A stretch of DNA of 64,000 nucleotides from Psilocybe azurescens (taxonomy: Eukaryota > Basidiomycota > Agaricomycetes > Agaricales > Agrocybaceae). Where the stretch lies: NCBI GenBank assembly GCA_023853785.1, contig JAJIRX010000762.1, positions 62,001 to 126,000 of the forward strand, in the 5' to 3' direction. The translations under genes and the position numbers were made by a program. This document shows, piece after piece, positions 36,898 through 47,478 of the stretch (its first letter is position 1; each line of letters opens with the position of its first letter). The notes under the pieces were generated by a model. The model searched no databases. It had not been told where the DNA came from and saw nothing but the letters and a program-made list of their open reading frames with translations.

Positions 36898-37163
36898 GAT
36901 TGCAGCAGCAGTAGACTAGTTGACAATGAAAGAGTGGGAGTTGAACGTTGAACTTGTAGCGATGGCTGACTTGAGTCAATCATTTACATATTTAAATAAA
37001 GTCACGTTTGTTAGCCGAACCAATCAGTTTTGCCGGCACCGAGATTTGTTCTGACTTGTCCTTCAACTGATAATTATCTACATCTCTGACAGTCAAGCGA
37101 TTGAAGCGTCGAGCTTCAGACTTAACTGCTTATTTTTGATTCGATCTTTCAAATCTATAAAAT
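36898..37163. promoter_or_regulatory. Shared divergent promoter, ARL2 / eIF5B, with CCAAT box
   Basis: The 266 bp between the two divergent starts contains a CCAAT word at 37020-37024 (context GAACCAATCAG), the consensus for the fungal HAP/NF-Y complex. TGACTTGAGTCA-like palindromic words lie near 36965-36980. Both are sequence matches only. Confidence 0.5.
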
Positions 37164-40100
37164 ATGGCACCGAAAGGAAAGGGAAAGAAAGGTAAAAAAG
37201 GCGACGATGACTTTTGGTGCGTTTTCTCAAGCCTCAGCGTTGCAAGTCGATGGTGATCAAATTTCGGATCTCAGGGATAAAGCTGGTGAAGCAATTGAAC
37301 CCAATACGGTTGCACTAGGAGATGTCGCCGATGAAGATACTTTCGTCCCAAAACCAAAGGCATCAGGGTTTTCCGCTTTCTCTGCAACGGGTCTTATGGA
37401 TGATATCCCAACCCAAGACGACGATGAAGGCCCAGCGGAAGGATTGATGGTGAATACTACAGGTTATTTGTTTTACTTTATTCTTACATTCAAAATTTGT
37501 AGTCATTAATCTCGAGTGCTGGGAAAGCCAAGAGTAAAGACAAGAAGAAAAAGGCCAAAGGTGCCATCGACGTAGATGAATTGGAAGATGGTCCTGAAAA
37601 CGCCCAGTCCAAGAAACCAATTGAAGTCACAGCAGAAGATTTGGCGGACGAAGAATGGGGCCCAGTTAAAGAGAAGAAGAAGAAAGATAAGAAGGGTAAG
37701 GGCAAGAAAGGCAAACAGCAGGACGATGAGGAGGAAGAGAAGGAAGAAAAGCAAGAGGACAAGGAGGGTACGCTCAGCTTTGTACAATGTTTTCTAGGGT
37801 ACTTTCTCTTACATTGCAATCAGTCGATGCTGCCCCGACCGAACCTGCCGCAACCCCTGCTTCAAAAGAGGACGGCGATGATGAAGACCAAAACGAACCA
37901 GGAACGAAAGTTCTTAGCAAGAAGGAGAAGGAAAAGCTCAAGAAAGAGAGGGAAAAGGTTTGATTTTCATCTTGGGTATTCTGCGAATTAACGGAACTCA
38001 TCAGGTTTTCATAGGCTAAGAAAAAGGCTCAGACAGCGGCGAAAAAAAGCAGCAGAAGGCGGGGACGCTGCACCATCTCCATCGGCCGTTCCAGAATCTC
38101 CGATCCCAGCACCTACACAACTTGCCGCTGCTGCAGAAGATAATGAAGAGGACGGAGATGATGCTCCTGAAGTCAAAGCTGATTCTAAGAAGAAGAAGAA
38201 AAAGAAGGCTGCAAAGAAAGACGAAGAGTCGACTCCCGCTCCCTCCGCTGCTCCCAAAAAGAAAAAGCGCCCTTGGTGCTTTGAAAGCTCTTATGGAGGA
38301 AAAGAAGAGATTGGAGGAAGAGGCTAGACAGAGAGAGGAAGAGGAGAGAAAACGGATTGAAGAGGAAGAAAGACTTGCAGAAGAGGAGGAGCGTAAACGA
38401 GAGGAAGAAAAACAGCGCAGAAAGGAAAAAGAGAAGGTATATTTCATTCGCAGTTCGCCGTTAAATAGGCGTGGTATTAATGACATACCTAGGCCAAGCG
38501 CGAGTTGGCCAAGAAGGAGGGCCGGCTACTCACCAAGAAACAGAGAGAGGAGAAACAGATGGCTGAAATCCGAAAGCAAGCTCTTTTGGCTTCCGGGGTA
38601 CAAATTGAAGGTTTACAGCAAGCTTCAGGGAGTGGCCCGGCGGCAGCAAAAAGGTTGTTTACGGAAATCGCAAGAAGAAAGGTCCTGGAGCCAAAGATCA
38701 ATCTCCAGCTCCCTCACGGCCGCGATCACCAGATCCAGTCGAGGAAACAAAAGCAAGGACTCCACAGCCTACTGTTACTGTTAAATCAACGGAGACTAAA
38801 GACACTAACGGCGACGCAAAATCTGACTGGGAAGCAAGTTCTAACGAAGAAGAACCTACGCCTGCAGCAAACACAAATGTCAAGGATTCGTGGGATGCAT
38901 CAAGCGACGAAGAAGAAGAGGAGAAACCAGGTAAATGATAATGCCTTTTCATCTCTGACCTTATTAATCAACTGTAATGAAACTAGTTGTGAAGGCTACT
39001 CCGAAAGCTGTTCCCGCGTCAAAAACATCTGCCCCAGCAGCAAAAGTTGAAAAAGCAACACCAGTCAAAGGCCAGCCTGTTTCTGCGCCTCCCAAAGCTA
39101 CACCTGCAAAGCCCTCAGTAGAAGAGTCGTCTTCCGAGGAAGACTCTGACGATTCTGATGATGATTCCGACTCTGACGACTCTGACTCTTCATCTTCAGA
39201 TGAAGAGTTGACTGCTGTCCAGAAAATGGCTGCTCAAAAGAAGGCAGAAGCTGCTGCTCGACGAGCGAAGGCGCACGAGGAGGCTCTAGCTGCAAGGAGT
39301 AAAGATAATCTTCGCAGCCCTATTTGTTGTATTTTGGGACACGTCGATACCGGTAAAACGAAACTACTGGATAAAGTAGGAATTTCATACTGTTGATTTT
39401 TTCTGCTCTGAAATGTTTTATAGATTCGCCAAACAAATGTTCAAGAAGGTGAAGCTGGTGGTATTACGCAACAGATTGGTGCTACCTATTTCCCTGTCGA
39501 TGCTATCAAGACAAAGACCGCCGTTCTCAATAGGGTAATTTATTATTCGTGGCTCCTTGTCGACCAGTTCTCAGCTATTCCGCCTTTAGGAAAATCAACA
39601 AGAATATAAAATCCCCGGTCTCTTGGTTATCGATACGCCTGGACACGAGTCGTTCACAAATTTGCGATCTCGTGGTAGTTCCTTGTGTAATATCGCTATC
39701 TTGGTTGTCGATATTATGCATGGTCTGGAAGCTCAGACACTCGAATCCTTGCGACTTCTGCGAGACCGCAAGACTCCATTCATTGTTGCACTCAACAAAG
39801 TCAGTTTCTTCTACCTTCCTGTCATCTTGAGTATCTCGCCCTAACCTTTTCTCAGATTGATCGTATCTATGGCTGGGACCCCACCCCTGATGGCGCCTTC
39901 CAGGAATCTTTGGCTAAACAATCTCGCACTGTCCAGCGCGAATTTGAAGACCGTGTTGCAAAAACAGTTGTGGCTTTCGCCGAGGAAGGTCTTAACGCTT
40001 GCCTTTACTACGACAATAAGAATCTTGGGCGCAATGTCTCCTTAGTACCAACATCCGCTATTACTGGAGAAGGTGTTCCAGATATGATTATGCTTCTCGT

Positions 40101-41599
40101 TAATCTGACGCAGCAGCGAATGAGCGATCGTCTAATGTACCTCTCTGAACTGGAGTGTACGGTCTTAGAAGTCAAGGTCATTGAAGGTCTCGGCACAACA
40201 ATCGACGTTGTTCTTTCGAATGGAATCTTGCGCGAAGGAGACAGGATCGTTGTTTGTGGCCTAAACGGACCTATAGTGACGCAGGTTAGGGCGCTTTTGA
40301 CACCGCAACCCCTGCGAGAACTTCGTATCAAGGCAAGTGCAAGTTAGACCTTTCTTATGATCGCATTGTTAACTTCATTTTCAGTCTGCGTATGTTCACC
40401 ACAAAGAGGTTAAGGCCGCTCTTGGTGTCAAGATTACTGCCCCTGACCTAGAAAAGGCGATTGCTGGTTCCCGCCTTCTCGTTGTTGGTCCAGATGACGA
40501 TGAAGATGAACTCAAGGAAGAAGTTATGTCCGATCTGACAACGCTCTTCGAAAATATTGACAAGTCAGGCCGCGGTGTTTGTGTACAAGCATCAACGTTG
40601 GGTTCTCTCGAAGCTCTGTTGGATTTCTTGAAGAGCAGCAAAATTCCCGTGTCGGGAATTAATATCGGGCCTGTATTCAAACGCGATGTCATGCGCTCTG
40701 CGACCATGTTGGAGAAGGCCAAAGAACTCGCTTGTATTCTCTGTTTCGATGTCCCTGTTGATAAGGAAGCTGAACGATTGGCTGATGAGATGGGTATTCG
40801 TCTCTTCCGAGGTATGCCTTCATGTGCTTATCGTGTTTGTGAGAATCCTGTGCTTATTTTTAATACTTAGCCGATATCATTTATCATTTGTTCGATGCCT
40901 TCAAGGCATATAATGCAGAAATTACAGAAGCCAAGAGAAAGGATGCAGCTCCTCAGGCTGTCTGGCCCTGTCGCCTGAAGGTTATCGCTGCGTTTTGTAA
41001 GCGAGACCCGATTATCCTCGGAGTCGACATCCTCGATGGCACGTTGCGAATCGGTACTCCGTTGTGTGTCGTGAAAATCGATCCTGTTACTGGAAAGAAG
41101 GATATCATTGACCTTGGAAAGATGTATGACATCTATACTCGAAACAACACGCGTATATAACTAATCATTCTTTCAGTACATCTCTGGAAATCAACCACAA
41201 AACGTTTGATGTGAGTGACTTTTTTTCGGAATCGAGTTAGCTGGAAAATAACAAATCGATTTACAGATCGTAAAAAAATCGCAAGCTGGAGCTGGTGTAG
41301 CCGTCAAGATTGAGCATGCTGTTTATCAGTCTGCAAAGATGTTCGGCCGCCATTTCGATGAAAAAGATGAAATTCTCAGTCATATTACTCGCCAAAGTAT
41401 TGATGTATTGAAGGTATGTTGAATTATCATTTTTCGCATCGACATGCCTAATCTTATTTGTTTGTAGACATCTTTCAAGGCGGATGTTTCTAATGAAGAA
41501 TGGCTTCTTATTCGTGGATTGAAAACCGTAAGAGAATTTCTGCACCTCATCCACGACTCTGTCTAACACCATAAAATCTAGCGCTTTGGAATTCCTTAA
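37164..41599 (+). CDS. Translation initiation factor eIF5B
   Basis: Sixteen exons encode about 1,203 residues. The lysine-rich N-terminus starts [18 protein letters not shown] and includes [30 protein letters not shown] and [19 protein letters not shown]. The GTPase core follows: G1 [16 protein letters not shown] (about residue 610), [17 protein letters not shown]3 [18 protein letters not shown]4 [12 protein letters not shown] and G5 TSAITGEG. Domains II-IV include [15 protein letters not shown] and [19 protein letters not shown] conserved RFGIP end sits in an 18-nt last exon (41582-41599). eIF5B (yeast Fun12) joins the 60S subunit to the initiation complex. The lysine-rich part has three A-run miscounts: one extra A in the run of seven at 38042-38048, one extra A in 38255-38270, and one missing A at 38649-38653. 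After correction all phases close. The intron at 40333-40384 uses a textbook GC donor (AAG then GCAAGT). Confidence 0.95.
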
Positions 41600-41988
41600 A
41601 TGTAGCACCCATATTTTACGAACCACATATCCACCAAATGCTGAAGCCGTTAATGTAATATAGCAAGATGTTGTATGTGGGATGACACTCAGACTTTCAG
41701 TGCTTGGCTGTCCTTGGTCTATATTTACCGTCATTTATTGCTATGATCCATCCGAGTCTGTTGTACAACAAATTTGTAAATGTCGAGGCACAGTGCCTTG
41801 TGTACCTGGAACTAACTTTTTTTCTCTCCAGGCCCCCACCGCCACATGGTGCCACACGGTCCTGGTATCCGACTTTAGTGGAGTTGTGCTTACAAATATA
41901 TTTTCGCGATATAAAACGAAAGATGCTTTTTGATTCTACCTTTACCCACTTACTCCCTCCTACTGCCACTGTAAGCGTTCGAAAAACG
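41600..41988. other. Intergenic, permease promoter region
   Basis: 389 bp between eIF5B and the permease, with no feature recognised. Open frames continue upstream of the permease ATG but lack its family pattern, so the ATG at 41989 was preferred. Confidence 0.4.
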
Positions 41989-44434
41989 ATGGCTTCCTTT
42001 GATTCTAAATTTTCTGCATTGGGTGTTGGAGGAGAAACTGGTACAGCTTCCGCCCAAAATCAAGACGAACTTCAATTGGTAATTGCACAAAAGACGTGCC
42101 TGGGAGATGACCTACGAGAAAGATAGCTGCTTCAATGGTAACGTTCAACTGGTGATCACTGGCATGGCTGCGGGTATCCGACTGTTTTTGTGGTTTCGAT
42201 TCAGTTGGGTATGATATATGCGTCCCTTCCGGAGAGTCACCCAAAATTCAGGACGATTGAGATCATACCGCCTGAACCTGAACAGCGCTTATACCTGCGT
42301 AGGGAAGCCTCCTAGTGCCATCGTTCTTTTATACCCTTCTGGAAGCTTATTCATACACCACTAACACGAAATTTCTAATAGCAAAGTCTTGGATACAAAC
42401 AGGTAAACCCTAATATCTGAGCATAGACTTCGATTTACAAATTTTACTTTCAGCAACTTCATCGATCGTGGAGCATCGTCGAAAGTTTCGCAGCCAGCTT
42501 TTGCGCATTGAACTTCATTGGAGGCGTCAGGTATGATTACATCCCTTATTTGGCAAACATCCAGGCGCTTATCCTAGTTCTGGAGGTCGGCTATTTTCCT
42601 CGGGTTATCTGCGGGCGGACCAGCTGCCATTTGGTAACATACATTTTTTGCATTCTGGTTCTGCCATGTTCACTTTATTTCCTAGGTCATCATACTTGAT
42701 CACCATTGTTTTCATGACTATCACAGCGGCTGTTTTGGCCGAGATATGCTCGGCTCTACCTCTGAGCGGGTCTATCTATATCTGGGCAGCCGAAAGTGCT
42801 GGACCAAAGTATGCCAGATTTTTTGGATTCACGGTTGCTTGGTGGTCATGCACAGCATGGATGACGTTTGTTGCGGGGAATTGTCAGGTTTGTCGGTGCC
42901 ACCTTTTTGTTGATGTTCTCTTTTCTCAGGCAATGTATTCTATAGACGACTGCCAATTATATCGTCTCACAATTGGCTGTTTGGGATGTCAACTTTCCTG
43001 GAGGTGTTGGCAATGACAACATCAAGTGGCGGTCTCTGATTTGGGTTATTTCGCAAGGGTTGCTCCTACTCGCAGTCGCAATCAATTACCTCCCCCACGG
43101 CTATATTCGCTGGTTTTCCGAGGCTCCATATTCATCATGATGCTGGATTTCTTCCTTTGCGTCATTTGGCTTCCAATTGGAGTCTCGAAAACGTATGGAT
43201 TCCGGTCTGCGCACGATGTGTTCCTTCAGACAGGTGCGCTTTCCATACCACTGTTTATTACACAATTCCTGATGACTCCTATAGCCAATGAAACCGGAGC
43301 TCCTCCTGGTTGGAATTGGGTATTGTCTTTGTGAGCTATTCGTCGGTTTATAGTTTTCATGTGGCTGATTGTCATCGTTAGCCTTTTCACGGCTGGAACA
43401 ATGACTGGATTCGACGCCTCCGGTCACATCGCAGAAGAGACCAAAAATGCTCGGTAATTGCGCATCTCTTTACATGTGGTATTATTCTTACTTCGTCTAT
43501 GCCTTCAGGATCATAGCCGGTAAAGGCATCTTGTCCAGCGCCATTGCAACTGGAGTCCTAGGTTTCATAACCGCGATTCTTTTCCTTTTCTGTACTCCCA
43601 GCCTCGATGTCTTCTTTGCTACTAACGCTCCTCAGCCTTTTGTTCAGCTTTATGCTGTTGCCTTGGGAAAGAAAGCAAGCATATTCATGACTATAATAGC
43701 CGTTATTGGTTTGATCTTGGTAAGTATTATACCGCGTAAAAATATTTCGTTCACTTATTTCGTTATTTTAGAATACCAGCATTGCAATTGTGGCAGCTTC
43801 TCGCTTGATCTTTGCAGTTGCTCGAGATGGAGTGCTACCGATGTCGCAATGGATAGGTCAGGTTGATGCGCAAGGTCAACCTAAGCACGCAGTCACCGTC
43901 ATATACGTGTTTGCGGCTACTCTCCTTTGCAGCATTCTGCCAAGTCAAGTTGCCTTCACATCTCTCGTCTCCGCCGGTGGCGTCCCAACCATTGCAGCAT
44001 ACGGTTTAATCGCCCTGCTGCGACTAACGATGACTCCGAACAGTTTCAAGACCTCGTATTTCTACCTCGGCAAGTTTAGAAAGCCGTTCTATCTTGTCAC
44101 AATTCTTTTCAACGCGCTAGTAGTATCCGTAAGTATTTGTATTCCAGATGTATATCAATTAAATCTAACCGCTAAACTAGGTTATGCTCTCTCCTTTCTA
44201 CTTCCCTGTCAATGCAGAGAACTTCAATTTCGTGCGTTTCTATGGACCGTTATTCAAGATACGCTCTCATCCGTGTTACAACAGGCATGCGTCATTTTTG
44301 GCAGCATCACTATCTTTGCCTTCTTTTGCTGGTACTTCACACCACCAGAGAAATGGCTCCGTCCGGAGCAAGTTTTACAGGCTCTGCAATCTGCTGACGG
44401 GGATCAGTCAGAAAACTACGACCACCGTGACTAA
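41989..44434 (+). CDS. APC-superfamily amino-acid / choline / GABA permease
   Basis: There are twelve exons: 41989-42078, 42382-42402 (21 nt), 42454-42530, 42586-42633, 42686-42887, 42946-43233, 43285-43330, 43382-43453, 43509-43719, 43772-44128, 44181-44231 and 44285-44434. They encode about 537 residues with roughly 12 membrane spans. A short cytoplasmic head (MASFDSKFSALGVGG, QSLGYKQQLHRSWSIVESF) leads into SAIFLGLSAGGPAAIWSSYL, LPLSGSIYIWAAESAGPKYA, TMTGFDASGHIAEETKNA, ASRLIFAVARDGVLP and VSAGGVPTIAAYGLIALLR. These are hallmarks of fungal BAT1/choline/GABA-type permeases. One C is missing from CCCCC at 43092-43096; adding it gives LPPRLYSLVF and closes the phases. Introns are mostly about 50 nt, but the first is 303 nt. 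The substrate cannot be read from sequence. Confidence 0.9.
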
Positions 44435-46209
44435 TCGTCTGCGATGGCAGATTGGCTCGACTTTATCCTTACATCTCAAAGCCCAGTCTATATCCCTTCG
44501 TATCTGATTATGCTTCATCCTATGCAAATACTCTTCTTTGATACCTTTTATAACTCTTGCGAACTCGATAGCAAACATCAACAGCACCAGCTAGCTCAAT
44601 ATCCTTCAGCGCTTCAGCATTGCAACTTATTAATGGTTTAATACAGTTGAATGTATATACTTTCATATGAAGGCTTGATGGGCGGGCTATAACAAATTCT
44701 CGTAAACCCTGGCCTCGCACCTTCGCCAAAAATTATACAGCAAAGTTTTGACTTTAGTCCAGTCTGAAAATGTTCCTTCAATTAAACTACTAGCCCGCTG
44801 TCCACGCCTGATGGCGCAACATCATACTACTTAAGTGATGTTTCCACTGTCATCGATTTCGTGGAGGTCATTAAGCCACGAACCAGAGATGTTTCGTTCA
44901 TTCATAGCGCGGCGCTGGATTCTTCGGACATTTGAGAGGCTCGCACCGTGACCTACGGACTTCAGGATTGACTTGCCTTACGGAGACCCATATCATCGGA
45001 AAACAGATAAATTTGGGTGCTTCAGTTAGCTACGGCCAACTATATCCTAAGATTTCTTGGGATGGTCCCGGTGATATCTCATCTAGAGTGATCTAAGGAA
45101 ATTATCGTGCTTAGCCAGGTGGAGATTTGATGGTCCGCTCACGGGACCACGTCCCTGCAATAACCATTAGTTCATGCTTTTATAGTGATCATGGATACGA
45201 ATTTGCTAAGGGGCTGTCAAATGCGCCGCGGAACGCTTATCCACTGGCGTGTCTAGTAAGCGGCTTAAACTTATACCTACTTACATATTTTTGTGCAAAC
45301 GGTTCCATAGGTGGTCGCGTTGTGGTCGCGCGCAAGCTTTAGTAATAGTTAGCCGGAGTTATGACGAGTGTCGGACGAGCGGATAAAGGCCAGTATAATC
45401 CCAAATGAGAATAGACTGCCAGTGTACACGTATGTGCAGTGTTCTCTAGTCGAGCTTATCAATAACCGATAACTCTGGCAATGTATAATAAACAGGCGTT
45501 CCATAGAAATTGAATAATTAGGCGTTCAGCCCAAGCCATACATCGGACGCCAGACGGTGTAACTACGGGGTGGCGATGCTCGCATTGACAATGTGCTCGA
45601 CATCGATTAAACAGTGTGAAATATATTCAACAAGGATAAGCGAGTCGCTTAATGGAACGGAGATGTACTTATGTATTTATCGTGTTCTTTGAAAAACAGC
45701 ATCGTGACTTTGCTCTAATTTTAATGGTTTCACAGGTAGAGATAGTTTGAAATCCATTGCAAGATGTTTGCGGGTCCGTGGACAGCACACAGCAAGGACA
45801 GTGTCAACATATCATTAACCATATTCAACTTCATGACAATGTGTGATATCCCCGTTCTCGACGATGTGAATCTAATCATGATTCATACTTCAGTTGAGAA
45901 TGGGAAGGGCATCGATAATGTCTACGGACTACTTTTCCGTCTTACAACATCCCCCAAGGATATTGTTTTCCCGGGCCGCGGGTACACTATCGCTGATGTG
46001 TCATACCACAATAGCAGGGATAACTAGACTCATCCAGTGAGTCACCAGGATCTTGGCAATCAATATTACCAGGAATGTGGTCATTCGGCATCGCCCAGCG
46101 AGCTGCCATCTCAGGTGTAGTCAATGCTATCATCTGTCTCCCGCGGCGGGCGCGTAGCTCTGCAGAAGGAGACATGGATGTATGTGCCTTTGGAACAGGG
46201 GAGATAATC
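44435..46209. other. Intergenic, about 1.8 kb
   Basis: No gene is recognised between the permease and the small membrane protein. An 87-codon open frame at 45764-46027 has no family match and partly overlaps the possible extended 3' end of the minus-strand neighbour. No RNA gene or repeat was recognised. Confidence 0.35.
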
Positions 46210-46917
46210 TCATACAAAGAAGGAAGTGGAGGGAGAAGGGGGAGAGAGGTTTGCGATTGCATAGTCGAGCGGCGTCGTTGAGGAGTGCCTGTCGTTTTTT
46301 CCTCGATCGGTTTTTTCGGACGCGTGACCATTGACGTCAAGGGTTGCGGTGGAAGACGCCCAACTGACACGTTTGCCTTTGGAAGGGCTCGCTGACAAGC
46401 TCGATTTGCGTGGCTGAAGAGTTTTGAAGGACGAGCCCGACGACTTGCGCAGAGCAGGCTTGACAGGTAGGGAGCAAGCACGGTTCCTGCCGTCCTTGCG
46501 CTGCTGGTAACGCACAGGTGGAGGCGTGAATTTCTCCTCCTGCTTGCGTTTCTTCGCCTCTAATTTTTCGGCTTTTTGCTGTTTGAGCCGAGCGATTCGA
46601 GCCTTTTCTTTCTCTCTCATGCGCTATAACAAAGTAAGACGAGTGCATGAAGTTCGATAATGAAATTAGCGCACCTCTGGATGCAAGTCTAACCACGGAG
46701 GTGAATCTGCGTATTCACCCTTGATTATGACGGTCCATATCCAAAATCCAATGGCAGTTAACACGACGCCGATCATGAAGGCAAGTCCTCCGAAGACGTA
46801 GAGTTTGACGGCAAACAGTCCGGTTGGCGAATAAGGCGTGGTGTCTATGATCGGAGGTGCACTGATCATAGGCATCGGAACCGGAATAGTGCCTTGATCT
46901 CTTGCCGTTATCCTCAT
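46210..46917 (-). CDS. Small single-pass membrane protein with basic/coiled cytoplasmic tail
   Basis: There are two exons: 46675-46917 and 46210-46623. I do not recognise the family. The N-terminal 45 residues are Pro-rich and neutral (MRITARDQGTIPVPMPM...). One clear membrane segment follows (VFGGLAFMIGVVLTAIGFWIWTV less its ends). A charged helix then starts with MREKEKARIARLKQQKAEKL, and a Ser/Lys-rich tail contains GKRVSWASS, an RVxF-like motif. The frame after ...NGHAS is uncertain. If the six-A run at 46309-46314 (TTTTTT on plus) is one too long, the tail would read KPIEEKTTGTPQRRR and end at 45987 instead, giving a longer and more structured protein. An in-frame upstream extension to 47088 exists, but the ATG at 46917 has better context. 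Confidence 0.6.
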
Positions 46918-47478
46918 TGTGGAGGAGTGTGTGTGTGTTCTGTGCGGTGATGGCAGAAAGATCAGAGAGCGAGTTATGAGCAAATTGGCTGTTGCGTAGT
47001 TGAGAAAGAATAAGTATAGCGTATGATCAGACCAGCGATCGGTGTGTTGAATGGCAAAGGTTTTCTCTTTCCTATCCTTGTAAAACATATTTATGTGAGT
47101 TTTGGAAAGGAGATTTTGAAGTATCCTAGGGTAAATTGTTTCGTAAATCCCTAAACGAGGTGAAATCTTGTTTGTGTCCCCTTTTATGCAAGTATAGGAA
47201 CACAGTATGCGTCTCTCTATGATACTTCACAGGAGCCAAAAATAAGGAGGTCTGCTCGACCGTCGCGTTGACCTACTGGGGGTTGATGGGTGTGGCGCAT
47301 GGAATGCATTCGGCTGACAGCCCTGGTTCCAATGGGAATCAAAAACAGGGTAACCCTAACCCCGGGCAACGTCTGAATTTCACGCGCTAAATGTAAGTAC
47401 ATATTTACATCAAGGTTATAGTCACCGTGACCACTGCACTCCGCCTGGCTCTTTCCTTGCTTCCTCTCTCAGACTTGC
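46918..47478. promoter_or_regulatory. Divergent intergenic region, small membrane protein / lipase
   Basis: 561 bp between two divergent starts, containing both promoters. A short telomere-like AACCCTAACCCC at 47352-47363 has too few units to mean more than chance. No factor site was assigned. Confidence 0.4.

Noticed and set aside
46666..47088. Upstream in-frame extension of the small membrane protein
   Set aside because: It adds a Phe/Leu-rich, unconserved-looking stretch, and the ATG at 46917 gives a compact, sensible N-terminus.
47350..47364. Telomere-like AACCCTAACCCC
   Set aside because: Only about two units, in a promoter region, with no array.
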